A DNA stretch of 64,000 nt, from assembly GCF_002140715.2 (NCBI RefSeq), contig NZ_NGLE02000001.1:2508001-2572000 (forward strand), read 5' to 3'. Both the position numbers and the translations under genes were made by a program. Shown piece after piece: positions 26,663 to 34,575 of the stretch (the stretch's first letter is position 1; each line of letters begins with the position of its first letter). Source of the stretch: Enterococcus sp. 4G2_DIV0659. GTDB taxonomy: Bacteria; Bacillota; Bacilli; Lactobacillales; Enterococcaceae. The notes beneath the pieces were generated by a model. That model was not told where the DNA came from. It saw only the letters and a list, made by a program, of their open reading frames with translations, and did not search any database.

Positions 26663-26968
26663 AGCAATATCCTTTCAAGCAATTACAGAACAAATAAAAC
26701 TATTGTTTAAAAAAAGTTTGACTTTTAAACTTAAGTATAATAAACTATGTTCGTAAGCTAATTTAGTTAGCTAACTATTTGACAAATAAAACCTCAAATA
26801 AAATACATTAATTCGTTGGGGAACGCGTGAAATGTTATTTTGTAGGCTTTTTATAGTCTTATTTAGCTATAACTAGATATTAAACTATTGTTTAGAAAGT
26901 GTCAATATTTTTTATGAAATTAGCTAATTAAGTTAGCTTACTAAAATAAATCAGAAGGAAGTGATTGT
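26663..26968. promoter_or_regulatory. Genetic switch region with operator palindromes
   Basis: The 306-base space between repressor and Cro contains TAAACTATTGTTTA (26881-26894) and a 13/14 match at 26696-26709, the perfect palindrome TAGTTAGCTAACTA (26764-26777), AATTAGCTAATT (26918-26929) and further TTAGC half-sites, plus a TTGACA box at 26779-26784 with TACATT 19 bases on. The two palindrome families would suit two regulators (repressor and Cro). No gene is present. Confidence 0.65.
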
Positions 26969-27160
26969 ATGTCACAGGAGTTTATCACAAGTATCAGAGT
27001 TCAACTAGCTAAGCATGGCAAGTCTCAGGCTTGGTTAGCGCGACAGATTGGAATTTCAAAACCTTATATGTCAGATATTATGAAAGGTCGTAGAAGTCCC
27101 GAAAGCAAAATTCCGGAAATAAAAGCAGCAATTGAATCGCTTGAAGCAATTAAAAATTAA
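26969..27160 (+). CDS. Cro-like XRE helix-turn-helix protein
   Basis: The 63-residue protein is little more than one helix-turn-helix (QAWLARQIGISKPYMSDIMKG, written here in part as LARQIGISKPYMSDI). It is the first rightward gene and diverges from the repressor across the operator region, the place of Cro. Binding site GAAGGAAGTG is good. It would repress the repressor gene during lytic growth. Confidence 0.82.
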   Translation: MSQEFITSIRVQLAKHGKSQAWLARQIGISKPYMSDIMKGRRSPESKIPEIKAAIESLEAIKN

Positions 27161-27166
27161 AAAAAT

Positions 27167-27187
27167 GTTAGCCAAAACATTATGAGG
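27167..27187. repeat. 21-bp direct repeat, copy 2
   Basis: This exact copy of the repeat at 25025-25045 sits between the Cro-like gene and the next early gene, and its last bases (GAGG) form part of that gene's ribosome binding site. Together the copies bracket the lipoprotein, protease, repressor and Cro genes. Confidence 0.75.
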
Positions 27188-27195
27188 TCGATGAA

Positions 27196-27453
27196 ATGAG
27201 CTTAGAAAAAGAAATAGAAAAAATCGTTGAAAAGAAGCTTGAAGAACTGCAACAGCCAATCCAGACGATAGACCACAGGCCGTGGATCTTTACAGCAGAT
27301 GTAGCCGAAATTCTAGGTTACACAGAAGAATGGGTTATTAAGAAATTTACGAAGAATCAATTATTCATCGAGAAAAAACTTATCAAAAAACAAGGTGGAC
27401 AATGGAATTATAAGCATCCTGAATTTTTACAGTTTGTTCACGATAATTTTTAA
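27196..27453 (+). CDS. DUF771-like phage DNA-binding protein
   Basis: The 85-residue protein has a charged N-terminal helix and a segment (RPWIFTADVAEILGYTEEWVIKK, given in part as DVAEILGYTEEWVIKK) resembling the DUF771 excisionase-like winged helix common at the start of early regions in phages of lactic acid bacteria. It may be an antirepressor or excisionase. The start at 27196 is chosen because the GAGG of the 21-bp repeat lies 9 bases upstream. Confidence 0.65.
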   Translation: MSLEKEIEKIVEKKLEELQQPIQTIDHRPWIFTADVAEILGYTEEWVIKKFTKNQLFIEKKLIKKQGGQWNYKHPEFLQFVHDNF

Positions 27454-27466
27454 GGAGTGTGATTTA

Positions 27467-27610
27467 TTGGTAATAACAGCAAACTTAATCCTGCTAACAG
27501 TATCGATTATATGCTTCGCGACAGGCGAGACGGTGCAAGGATGTATATTTTTAGCGGTGATGTGGGTGGGGAGTGTTTTAGTCAGAATGAGAAAGGAAGA
27601 TGGTGAATGA
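27467..27610 (+). CDS. Small membrane protein
   Basis: A TTG at 27467, behind AAGGAG at 27453-27458, starts a 47-residue protein with two hydrophobic segments (ITANLILLTVSIICFAT and GCIFLAVMWVGSVL) and a charged end MRKEDGE. The longer frame from 27395 overlaps the preceding gene and lacks a binding site. No family recognised; such small membrane proteins are common in early phage operons. Confidence 0.6.
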   Translation: MVITANLILLTVSIICFATGETVQGCIFLAVMWVGSVLVRMRKEDGE

Positions 27611-27804
27611 ACCCAACGGTAGTAATGAAATATGTAGGTAATATGCATAAACGAAAGTGTGACATTATTGATCAAATGTTGAATGGTCATCGATTACTAA
27701 CCAATGAGGAACAAACTGAGCTGGACTGGATTCACGAAAAAATTGTGATCACAGGTAATTTAATCGCGGGAGGATGGTATGAACATGAAAAACAAACTAA
27801 TTAA
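27607..27804 (+). CDS. Small early phage protein, unknown
   Basis: The 65-residue hydrophilic protein overlaps the preceding gene by ATGA and the following gene by 26 bases, so it belongs to the early operon. It is probably helical (ITNEEQTELDWIHEKI-like pattern LTNEEQTELDWIHEKI). No family is recognised. Confidence 0.55.
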   Translation: MNPTVVMKYVGNMHKRKCDIIDQMLNGHRLLTNEEQTELDWIHEKIVITGNLIAGGWYEHEKQTN

Positions 27805-27964
27805 CGCACTACTAGACACACCGTTCGCAGTATTACTAGCTTTTGTCTCGTGGCTATCTCTTACTGCTGGGTTACTGATGATTGTTGTCTATGTCATCAA
27901 CAAAGTATTTGAGTTACCAGAAATTACTTGGGTAAATAAGCGACCAAGAAAAAATGTAAATTAG
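27779..27964 (+). CDS. Small membrane protein
   Basis: This 61-residue protein has one or two transmembrane segments (FAVLLAFVSWLSLTAGLL, MIVVYVINKVF) and a basic C-terminus NKRPRKNVN. GGGAGGATGG precedes the ATG. No family is recognised; it may act at the membrane in lysogeny or early takeover. Confidence 0.55.
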   Translation: MNMKNKLINALLDTPFAVLLAFVSWLSLTAGLLMIVVYVINKVFELPEITWVNKRPRKNVN

Positions 27965-27976
27965 GAGAGATGTATC

Positions 27977-28234
27977 ATGCCGGTATCAAAAGTAGGGACA
28001 ACATTTGAAAGTTGTATTCATGTATGGAGAGCCAGAAAACGTATGACTCAGCAAGAGTTAGCTGATTTAGTCGAGGTATCAAGGCAAACGATTATTCAAT
28101 TAGAGCGAAACAGGTACAATCCATCTTTGTTAGTTGCTCATGATATTGCTAAAGTATTTGACGTAACGATTAACGATCTATTCACATTTACGGCTAAGGA
28201 GGATAATTCAATTGCTAAATCCAGAACAGAATAA
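27977..28234 (+). CDS. XRE family transcriptional regulator
   Basis: The 85-residue protein carries a complete helix-turn-helix of the type MTQQELADLVEVSRQTIIQ (about 24-42), followed by LERNRYNPSLLVAHDIAKVF and FDVTINDLF, which is close to the short YozG/Xre2 group found in many firmicutes and phages. It is a third HTH protein in this prophage, separate from repressor and Cro, and may control part of the early operon. Confidence 0.75.
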   Translation: MPVSKVGTTFESCIHVWRARKRMTQQELADLVEVSRQTIIQLERNRYNPSLLVAHDIAKVFDVTINDLFTFTAKEDNSIAKSRTE

Positions 28235-28403
28235 GCTAGTTGTCCAAGCCATCAAAGACAAAAAAGATAACTATGCAGTGTTAATCAGGAATGAAAATGC
28301 TAAACCGTTAAAGGATCAGGATATTAAGAAAACGGATCAGTTAACCGAAATGTATCATCAGTACAATTTGATACTAGATGTTATTCACGAGAGGGGGATA
28401 TGA
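28212..28403 (+). CDS. Small early phage protein, unknown
   Basis: A TTG at 28212, behind AAGGAGG, starts a 63-residue helical protein (MLNPEQNKLVVQAIKDKK) that overlaps the preceding regulator by 23 bases. No family is recognised. Start choice rests on the strong binding site. Confidence 0.55.
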   Translation: MLNPEQNKLVVQAIKDKKDNYAVLIRNENAKPLKDQDIKKTDQLTEMYHQYNLILDVIHERGI

Positions 28404-28404
28404 G

Positions 28405-28557
28405 ATGGGTGATTATTATATCTGTACAACGTGCAAAGAAAAATGGTGGTATGACCCAAAAGACGGGAAATGTCCATTGTGTAGAGGAAACATCATTCCG
28501 ATTTATCAGTACGAAAAACAAGAGCCTGCATCGTCTGCCAGCGATACAAGCCATTAA
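28405..28557 (+). CDS. Small zinc-ribbon protein
   Basis: A 50-residue open frame starts at ATG 28405, one base after the preceding stop, with GAGGGGG upstream. It contains two cysteine pairs, CTTC (residues 7-10) and CPLC (24-27), spaced as in a zinc ribbon, and Trp-rich KEKWWYDP between them. Small zinc-ribbon proteins of unknown role are frequent in early phage operons. Confidence 0.6.
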   Translation: MGDYYICTTCKEKWWYDPKDGKCPLCRGNIIPIYQYEKQEPASSASDTSH

Positions 28558-28606
28558 ATAAATTATTCTTATAAAAATTATAACACAGAAAGGATGTGAA
28601 AGTTAA

Positions 28607-28852
28607 TTGCTCTATAAAAAAATCGAGATTACTGGCTATGTATCTAGAGGGAATGTGCAAATATACTACACCAAAGCAACCAACTTGGAGGGTGATGTGA
28701 CAGAAGCGAAGAAGATTGACGTCTATCTATTAAAAGATATAGGCGTTGTCAAACGTATTGATCACATGAACAAAGCAGAGGCTTTTCTCAACACTGAAGA
28801 GGGCAACACGATTTATCAAGAAGCTAACGATTTACCAGGAGCGTGGGATTAA
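28607..28852 (+). CDS. Early phage protein, unknown
   Basis: The 81-residue protein starts with TTG at 28607 behind AAAGGATGTG. It is beta-rich in its first half (ITGYVSRGNVQIYYTKA) and ends with acidic sequence GAWD. No family is recognised. It stands 50 bases after the zinc-ribbon gene in the same direction. Confidence 0.5.
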   Translation: MLYKKIEITGYVSRGNVQIYYTKATNLEGDVTEAKKIDVYLLKDIGVVKRIDHMNKAEAFLNTEEGNTIYQEANDLPGAWD

Positions 28853-28877
28853 TTAAAAAAGAAGGGATGATTTTAAA

Positions 28878-29096
28878 ATGCAATTTGAAAAAGTCAAAAA
28901 GAAAATGATTCAATGTGATGTCTTTATCGAAAATGAGGCAGTTAAGCTGTTGAGTGAACTTAAGGAAGAAAATACCTCATTTGGAAATATACGTAAAGTA
29001 TTAGGGGCGTTACCTACAAATGATTCGTTCGGGTTTGTAGTTAGAAAAGCAAGAGAACTGCTAGAAAAAGAAATTGATGCAATCACGATTAAGTAA
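28878..29096 (+). CDS. Early phage protein, unknown
   Basis: This 72-residue hydrophilic protein is predicted mostly helical (MQFEKVKKKMIQCDVFIENE). It follows AAGGGATG and belongs to the rightward early operon, which is interrupted after it by a convergent reverse gene. No family is recognised. Confidence 0.5.
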   Translation: MQFEKVKKKMIQCDVFIENEAVKLLSELKEENTSFGNIRKVLGALPTNDSFGFVVRKARELLEKEIDAITIK

Positions 29097-29111
29097 CTGC
29101 ATCAATAAGGA

Positions 29112-29396
29112 CTAAAGGATTTCAAATTTTACTACTGCATTTTTAGAGTAGATAGTATTCGGGTTTTCTACATCGAAAAAGTAATCTGAGTTCGCTAGTA
29201 TCTCGAAAAAACTATCTCTTAAACCAGCGTTGTTTTGAGAACGAAGTCCGATGTTATCTCGAATAGTAATTACTTGGTTTTTCAAACCATCTATGTTTTG
29301 CCAATCTGAATCTTTACTAGAAAGAGTTTTGAAAGTTTGCTCTTCGTGAAAAGTTTGCACAGATCCATCTGCAAAATATACTTTAATTTTTGGCAT
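29112..29396 (-). CDS. Reverse-oriented small gene in the early region
   Basis: The 94-residue protein is encoded against the direction of the surrounding genes with a near-perfect binding site (AAAGGAGGTG) 8 bases before its ATG at 29396. The N-terminus (MPKIKVYFADGSVQTFHEE) looks like a beta-grasp-like strand pair. No family is recognised. The orientation suggests an independently expressed cargo (moron) gene, perhaps active in the lysogen, or an antagonist of host functions; neither can be shown. Confidence 0.65.
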   Translation of the reverse strand: MPKIKVYFADGSVQTFHEEQTFKTLSSKDSDWQNIDGLKNQVITIRDNIGLRSQNNAGLRDSFFEILANSDYFFDVENPNTIYSKNAVVKFEIL

Positions 29397-29449
29397 AAAT
29401 ACACCTCCTTTAAGGAAATTATAACAAGAAAGAGAAGTGAAATATACAC

Positions 29450-30781
29450 ATGTGTTCGGTAAAAATAAATAAATTAGAAATCGAAAATGTAAAACGAGTA
29501 AAAGCTGTAATAGTTGAACCCACTCAGAACGGTTTGACAGTGATAGGCGGTCCTAATAGTCAAGGGAAAACAAGTATTTTAGATTCTATTGCATGGGCAT
29601 TGGGTGGTGATCGTTACAAACCAAGCAAAGCGCATCGTGAAGGCTCAGTGACACCACCGAATATTCACATCGTCATGAGTAATGGATTGATCGTTGAACG
29701 TAAAGGCAAAAATAGTACGTTGAAAGTAATTGATCCGAACGGCGAAAAAGCTGGTCAACAATTGCTTAATGGATTTGTAGAAGAGTTGGCCATCGATTTA
29801 CCAAAGTTTATTGATTCATCTAACAAAGAAAAGGCGAATACTCTTCTTCAAATTATTGGTGTAGGACCTCAACTCATGCAGCTTGAACGAGAAGAGAATG
29901 AGATTTACAATCAACGTCACACAATTGGACAGATTGCCGATCAGAAAGAGAAGTTCGCTAAAGAGCAACCCTTTTATCCTGACGCACCGAAAGAGCTTGT
30001 ATCGGCATCTGTGTTGATTCAGCAGCAACAAGAAATTCTAGCTCGTAATGGTGAGAATCAGCAAAAAAGAATGATGTTGACGCAGCTCGAAGATAAATTC
30101 AAACAGGAAGAAGTTAACATCGATATTTTAGATAGGCAAATCAATGATCTGCAAATCAAATTGTCCGAAGCAAAAAATCAGCATGAACAGACACGAAGTG
30201 ATTTAGCTACTGCAGAAAAAACAACGGCTGTTTTACAAGATGAATCAACAGAAGAGTTAGAACGTAATCTGCAGGACATCGAAACTATCAATGCTAAAGT
30301 TCGTACCAACTTGGATAAAGACAAAGCCGAAGAGGATGCTAATATTCAGCGCCAAGAATATCAAAAATTGACATCTAAATTAGAAGATGTTCGCAAGAAG
30401 AAAACGGATCTATTGAACAATGCTGATTTACCATTACCTGAATTATCGGTTGAGGATGGCGATCTCATCTATAAAGGTCAAAAGTGGGACAACATGAGCG
30501 GAGCTGAACAGCTTAGAGTTTCAACTGCGATTGTTCGCAAACTTAAACCAGATTGTGGTTTCATTTTGATCGATAAGTTAGAACAAATGGATTTAGCAAC
30601 ATTAGAAGAGTTTGGTAAATGGTTGGAACAGGAAGGACTACAAGCTATCGCCACCAGAGTTTCAACTGGTGATGAATGCTCGATAATTATCGAGGATGGT
30701 TATGTAACTGGTGACGAGGTTTCACCAGTTAAAGATATTATTCCGCCAGCACCTAAATCATGGGAAGGAGCAGCATTTTAA
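29450..30781 (+). CDS. SMC/Rad50-like AAA ATPase
   Basis: The 443-residue protein has the Walker A motif GGPNSQGKTS (about residues 34-43), a long coiled coil (about 190-330, rich in Gln, Glu, Lys), the signature-like DNMSGAEQLRVSTA (about 348) and a Walker B-like CGFILIDKLEQMD. This is a compact Rad50/RecF-like ATPase found upstream of Sak4-type and DUF669 genes in siphophages, likely in recombination or replication. The TAA overlaps the next ATG. Confidence 0.8.
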   Translation: MCSVKINKLEIENVKRVKAVIVEPTQNGLTVIGGPNSQGKTSILDSIAWALGGDRYKPSKAHREGSVTPPNIHIVMSNGLIVERKGKNSTLKVIDPNGEKAGQQLLNGFVEELAIDLPKFIDSSNKEKANTLLQIIGVGPQLMQLEREENEIYNQRHTIGQIADQKEKFAKEQPFYPDAPKELVSASVLIQQQQEILARNGENQQKRMMLTQLEDKFKQEEVNIDILDRQINDLQIKLSEAKNQHEQTRSDLATAEKTTAVLQDESTEELERNLQDIETINAKVRTNLDKDKAEEDANIQRQEYQKLTSKLEDVRKKKTDLLNNADLPLPELSVEDGDLIYKGQKWDNMSGAEQLRVSTAIVRKLKPDCGFILIDKLEQMDLATLEEFGKWLEQEGLQAIATRVSTGDECSIIIEDGYVTGDEVSPVKDIIPPAPKSWEGAAF

Positions 30782-31824
30782 TGAATATTACAAGTGGTAA
30801 AGTACCAAAAGCACAAAAAATTGTTTTGTATGGCGTTGAAGGAATTGGTAAATCAACGTTTGCTAGTCAATTTCCAGATCCGTTGTTTATTGACACGGAG
30901 GATTCAACGCTGCACATGAATGTAAAACGTTTTGACAAGCCAACGAGTTGGACAATGCTTCTGCAACAAGTAACATACGTCAAAGCTAATAAGCCTTGCC
31001 AAACATTAGTGATCGATACGATGGATTGGGCAGAAGAAATCTGCAAACGCCATTTAATGGATTCTAACGGGTGGTCAGCGATTGATTCAGAAGGGTACGG
31101 CAAAAAGTTTGTAGCTTTAGCAAAAGAAATGGGTAGCCTTTTGAATTTATTAAGTGATGTAGTAGATGTTGGGGTCAATGTTGTTGTCACAGCTCACGCA
31201 ATGCTACGGAAAAAAGAAGAGCCTGACGAAATGGGGGCATACGATCGATATGAGTTGAAGCTCGAGAAGAAGACAGCTCCCTTAGTTAAGGAATGGGCCG
31301 ATGCTGTGTTATTTGCCAACTATAAGACAACGATTATCACAGATAGCAAGACGGATAGTAAAAAGGCTACAGGCGGTCAACGAATGATGTATACAACTCA
31401 CCGTCCGGCTTGGGATGCTAAAAACAGAATGGGACTGGCTGGCGAATTGCCTTTTGATTACTCTCAGATTGCACAGGCATTAATGCAAGTAACTATTCCA
31501 CAAGGACATCCAGTTCAACAAGAGCCAGACCCACAGTTTGACGTAGCTTCTGCAGCGCAAAGTATACCTGATGAAAATGTTCCTATTTCAAATGTTTCAC
31601 TAGAACGAGATTTATCTATACCTGAAAGCATTCCGAAATCTGTCGCTGATCTTATGGCTGCTAATCAAGTAAAAGTCGATGAGATTATGCAAATTATTTA
31701 TCAAGGCGGTTTTATGCCAGCCGATACACCATTAGATAATATTCCAGCCGATCTTTGGGGTTACTTATCAAGTAACTGGAGTAAGGCAATGGATTTATTA
31801 AATACAAAAATCAGAAATTTCTAG
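30781..31824 (+). CDS. RecA-like phage ATPase (AAA_24, Sak4-like)
   Basis: Started at ATG 30781 behind GGAAGGAG, the protein has 347 residues. It shows Walker A GVEGIGKSTFASQF (about 19-32), DTEDST (about 39) and Walker B-type TLVIDTMDWAEE. The family is the AAA_24 nucleotide-binding protein of phages, related to Sak4 single-strand annealing/RecA-like recombinases. The C-terminal 100 residues are Pro/Gln-rich then helical and less conserved. Partner of the neighbouring SSB-like DUF669 protein is likely. Confidence 0.82.
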   Translation: MNITSGKVPKAQKIVLYGVEGIGKSTFASQFPDPLFIDTEDSTLHMNVKRFDKPTSWTMLLQQVTYVKANKPCQTLVIDTMDWAEEICKRHLMDSNGWSAIDSEGYGKKFVALAKEMGSLLNLLSDVVDVGVNVVVTAHAMLRKKEEPDEMGAYDRYELKLEKKTAPLVKEWADAVLFANYKTTIITDSKTDSKKATGGQRMMYTTHRPAWDAKNRMGLAGELPFDYSQIAQALMQVTIPQGHPVQQEPDPQFDVASAAQSIPDENVPISNVSLERDLSIPESIPKSVADLMAANQVKVDEIMQIIYQGGFMPADTPLDNIPADLWGYLSSNWSKAMDLLNTKIRNF

Positions 31825-31836
31825 GAGGAATATTGA

Positions 31837-32400
31837 ATGAACAACAACGAAAATGAGTTTTTAGACTGGAATGGTGGTTTTGTGGCCGAAGAGAATTCGT
31901 TCACACTTTTACCAGCAGGAGAGTATCAATTTACAGTAACAAACATGGAACGCAAAATCTATGACGGAACTAGTGACAAAATTCCAAATGGCGCACCGTA
32001 CGCAGAAGTATCTTTGGAAGTAGCAGGAGCAGCAGGGAAAACTGTAGTCAGAGAACGTTTATACATGATGAAGAAATTCCAATGGAAACTAACAGAATTC
32101 TTTTCAGCTATTGGACAAGCACCAGTTATTGGGCAACCCTTCAATCCGAACTGGTCAACAATTATCGGTAGTACTGGACGTGCAAAATTAGAAATCAATA
32201 GCTACAAGAGCCAAGGGGAAGATCGCCAGAACAATCGAATCAAAGAATTTTTGAAGCCCACAGCACAAACAGGAGCTCCGCAACAAAATTTCAATCAGGG
32301 TGGTCAACAAAATGTTAATCAACCAGCACCACAACAAAACTTCAATCAATCGAACCAACCGCCACAACAAAATACTGGATATAACCAAGGTGCATTTTAG
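31837..32400 (+). CDS. DUF669 family, SSB-like phage protein
   Basis: The 187-residue protein has the DUF669 N-terminal domain (about 1-145; FTLLPAGEYQFTVTNMERK, GKTVVRERLYMMKKFQWKL) and a low-complexity Gln/Asn/Pro-rich tail (about 146-187) reminiscent of the flexible tail of single-strand DNA-binding proteins. It is encoded between the Sak4-like ATPase and DUF2303 gene in the recombination block. Role in single-strand DNA binding is inferred from context. Confidence 0.78.
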   Translation: MNNNENEFLDWNGGFVAEENSFTLLPAGEYQFTVTNMERKIYDGTSDKIPNGAPYAEVSLEVAGAAGKTVVRERLYMMKKFQWKLTEFFSAIGQAPVIGQPFNPNWSTIIGSTGRAKLEINSYKSQGEDRQNNRIKEFLKPTAQTGAPQQNFNQGGQQNVNQPAPQQNFNQSNQPPQQNTGYNQGAF

Positions 32401-32415
32401 AGAGGAGAAAGCTAA

Positions 32416-32856
32416 ATGTCTAAAGAAATTGAATTAAATTTATCAGCAATGGCAAATGGAGCCATTCAGGAAAAACTGGATGGGGAATTAGAAAAATTAT
32501 TTAACAATATTCATGACCCGAATACTAAAGCGAAAGATAAACGAGCAATCACCATCAAACTTGAATTTGCGCCAGATGACAACCGTCAAGTTATTGTCCT
32601 AAATAGTAGCTTCTCAACGAAGTTAGCGCCAGTTCGTGATTTTGATACTACTATCTTAACGGGTAAGGATTTAAGCAGCGGAAAGGTTGCTGCTCGTGAA
32701 TTACAATCTGAGGCACCAGGTCAGACTTTTATTGATCCAGTCGATGGCAAACAAAAAACGGATGTCGGTGAACCTATTGACGTTATTGAAAAAGAAGAAG
32801 CAGCCAAAGAATCTCAACAGCAACAGATTATAAACTTACAAGAGAAAAGAGGATAA
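32416..32856 (+). CDS. Phage recombination-block protein, unknown
   Basis: The 146-residue protein begins MSKEIELNLSAMANGAIQEK and has a compact beta region followed by an acidic, Gln-rich C-terminus. It always tends to sit between DUF669 and DUF2303 genes in such phages, but the function is not known to me. Binding site AGAGGAG is good. Confidence 0.6.
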   Translation: MSKEIELNLSAMANGAIQEKLDGELEKLFNNIHDPNTKAKDKRAITIKLEFAPDDNRQVIVLNSSFSTKLAPVRDFDTTILTGKDLSSGKVAARELQSEAPGQTFIDPVDGKQKTDVGEPIDVIEKEEAAKESQQQQIINLQEKRG

Positions 32857-32860
32857 ACAA

Positions 32861-33628
32861 ATGACAATGACAAAAGAAGCAATTCAATATTTGATGGAAC
32901 AAGGAATTAGACCTGACGATCGTTTAGTTAATTTTGATAGTGGCACTCGATGGATGGTTATTAACAACGATGGGGATGCTAGAGAAATTCAACCTAAAGT
33001 TTATCTAGCTGATCCCCTTGAAATCAATACTCTTTCAGGATTCGTGAATTATATTAAAGCGAATATTGAACGTATCAATAATAAATTGATTGTACAAATT
33101 AAAAATGAACAAACAGTTCACTTGAAAGGAATCATTGAAGAAGATGGTAGTCGTGAATGTTTAGCTACAGCTAGTGCGATTATTCCTAGGTTTCACTTTG
33201 ACAACTTCTATGATATGGAAGAATTCAACATCGCATTACAATCAAAGTTTGTTAGTTTGACTACAGAAAAGGATGTTCCGGATGATCGTTCATTATTGTT
33301 ACAAGTTGTCGGGAATGTAGCTGAAAAAAATGTCAAACAGGCAAGTGATGACGGTGTTAGCCAAGCAATTACTATTAATCAAGGCGTGGCAACACAAGCA
33401 AATGTGCAGATTCCTAATCCTGTTTTATTAGCACCATACAGAACATTTTTAGAAGTAGAACAGCCAGCTAGTCAGTTTGTGTTCCGTATGAAAGATGGTC
33501 CGCGTGCTGCGATCTTTGAAGCTGACGGTGGGGCATGGAGAAATCAGGCGATCGTAAATATTCGAGAGTTTTTACTTGAAGCGTTAGAAGAAGAAATTAA
33601 ATCAGAACGAATCACTATAATTGCTTAA
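32861..33628 (+). CDS. DUF2303 (YfdQ) family protein
   Basis: The 255-residue protein matches DUF2303 proteins of phages and prophages (E. coli YfdQ): central PRFHFDNFYDMEEFNIALQ and C-terminal YRTFLEVEQPASQFVFRM motifs. The function is unknown; it co-occurs with recombination genes. It starts 5 bases after the preceding gene. Confidence 0.78.
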   Translation: MTMTKEAIQYLMEQGIRPDDRLVNFDSGTRWMVINNDGDAREIQPKVYLADPLEINTLSGFVNYIKANIERINNKLIVQIKNEQTVHLKGIIEEDGSRECLATASAIIPRFHFDNFYDMEEFNIALQSKFVSLTTEKDVPDDRSLLLQVVGNVAEKNVKQASDDGVSQAITINQGVATQANVQIPNPVLLAPYRTFLEVEQPASQFVFRMKDGPRAAIFEADGGAWRNQAIVNIREFLLEALEEEIKSERITIIA

Positions 33629-33676
33629 TTTTAGGGCGGGGAAACCCGCCTTTTATTAAAGGTAGGAGGAAGATAA

Positions 33677-33841
33677 ATGAAACCAGAATTAAAAATGAAA
33701 ACACCCCAACTTGTTGAAATAGTTGAGGTGGTCCATGTAGAAGCTACACGAGGCGATGGAACAGAAGAAAATCCAGTTAGGATTGTTCATCAATACTGGA
33801 GTAAAGATGGCGTATTACTAGCTGAAAAAGATAGTTACTGA
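33677..33841 (+). CDS. Small phage protein, unknown
   Basis: A 54-residue open frame starts at ATG 33677 behind GTAGGAGGA. It reads MKPELKMKTPQLVEIVEV and looks like a short beta-rich protein ending in a common phage pattern (QYWSKDGVLLAEKDSY). It ends 1 base before the stop of the convergent reverse gene. Confidence 0.6.
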   Translation: MKPELKMKTPQLVEIVEVVHVEATRGDGTEENPVRIVHQYWSKDGVLLAEKDSY

Positions 33842-33842
33842 T

Positions 33843-34523
33843 TTATTGCTTGCGTGTTTCTTGTTTCTTAAGATTAATATTTTTAATCTTAGTTAGCATC
33901 GATTTTCTGTCATGTCTTTTTATATACCATTCTTCAAATAAATACTCAATAAACAATATTAGTTGATTGGCTTCATCAGGTTCAATATCTACTATTAAAT
34001 TTATGTCTCTTTCAGGATGGGCACCAATGTTACCTAATTGTCGTAATGCATGTAGAACTTCTTTAGTTTCAGAATCAACTTTGTTGTCTATAGCTTTAAT
34101 CTCGTTTAGCAAAGTATCTTTTCGAACATTCCAAAAGTCTCTAATCATACCTTGGAGGCAACGTCTTGACAATGTGGCGGAAGATTTTGGACTTAGATCG
34201 ACAATTTTACAAGCTTCTTCGTAATCTTCAATTATAGAAACGGGTATGTAATCGGGTAGTTGTTTAGCATTATTATCAGGGTATAAGTTCCATTTTTCCC
34301 CAACGAACTGAGAGCCTGTTCCAAGCGCTTTTACGGAGATTTTTTCACAACTAGGACAATAACGAAAAAATACCTCTATCGAATCTACAGGCTCATAAGT
34401 TGTACCATTTCCTACATGTATAGCGTCTGTTTTTAAATATGAATAAACAGTGCTGGATCTAGCTGTGTCTTCAACAATAGGAACACTTGCAGAACAAAAT
34501 GGACAAATAAAATTACTTTCCAA
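33843..34523 (-). CDS. DUF4145 (HEPN-like) reverse-oriented gene
   Basis: The start is most likely TTG at 34523, 8 bases after GAGGTGAT (a GTG at 34532 lies inside that binding site), giving 226 residues. The N-terminus has zinc-ribbon cysteines CPFC and CPSC; residues about 120-200 carry the DUF4145 signature LSRRCLQGMIRDFWN and ALRQLGNIGAHPE, a HEPN-like fold with the R...H pattern seen in related proteins. DUF4145 genes occur beside restriction and other defence genes. It runs against all neighbours in the replication block, so it is probably a cargo gene. Confidence 0.78.
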   Translation of the reverse strand: MESNFICPFCSASVPIVEDTARSSTVYSYLKTDAIHVGNGTTYEPVDSIEVFFRYCPSCEKISVKALGTGSQFVGEKWNLYPDNNAKQLPDYIPVSIIEDYEEACKIVDLSPKSSATLSRRCLQGMIRDFWNVRKDTLLNEIKAIDNKVDSETKEVLHALRQLGNIGAHPERDINLIVDIEPDEANQLILFIEYLFEEWYIKRHDRKSMLTKIKNINLKKQETRKQ

Positions 34524-34575
34524 TTGTATCACCTCATTTTTTCTTACATTATATCAATAAAGAAAGGAGAAATCC

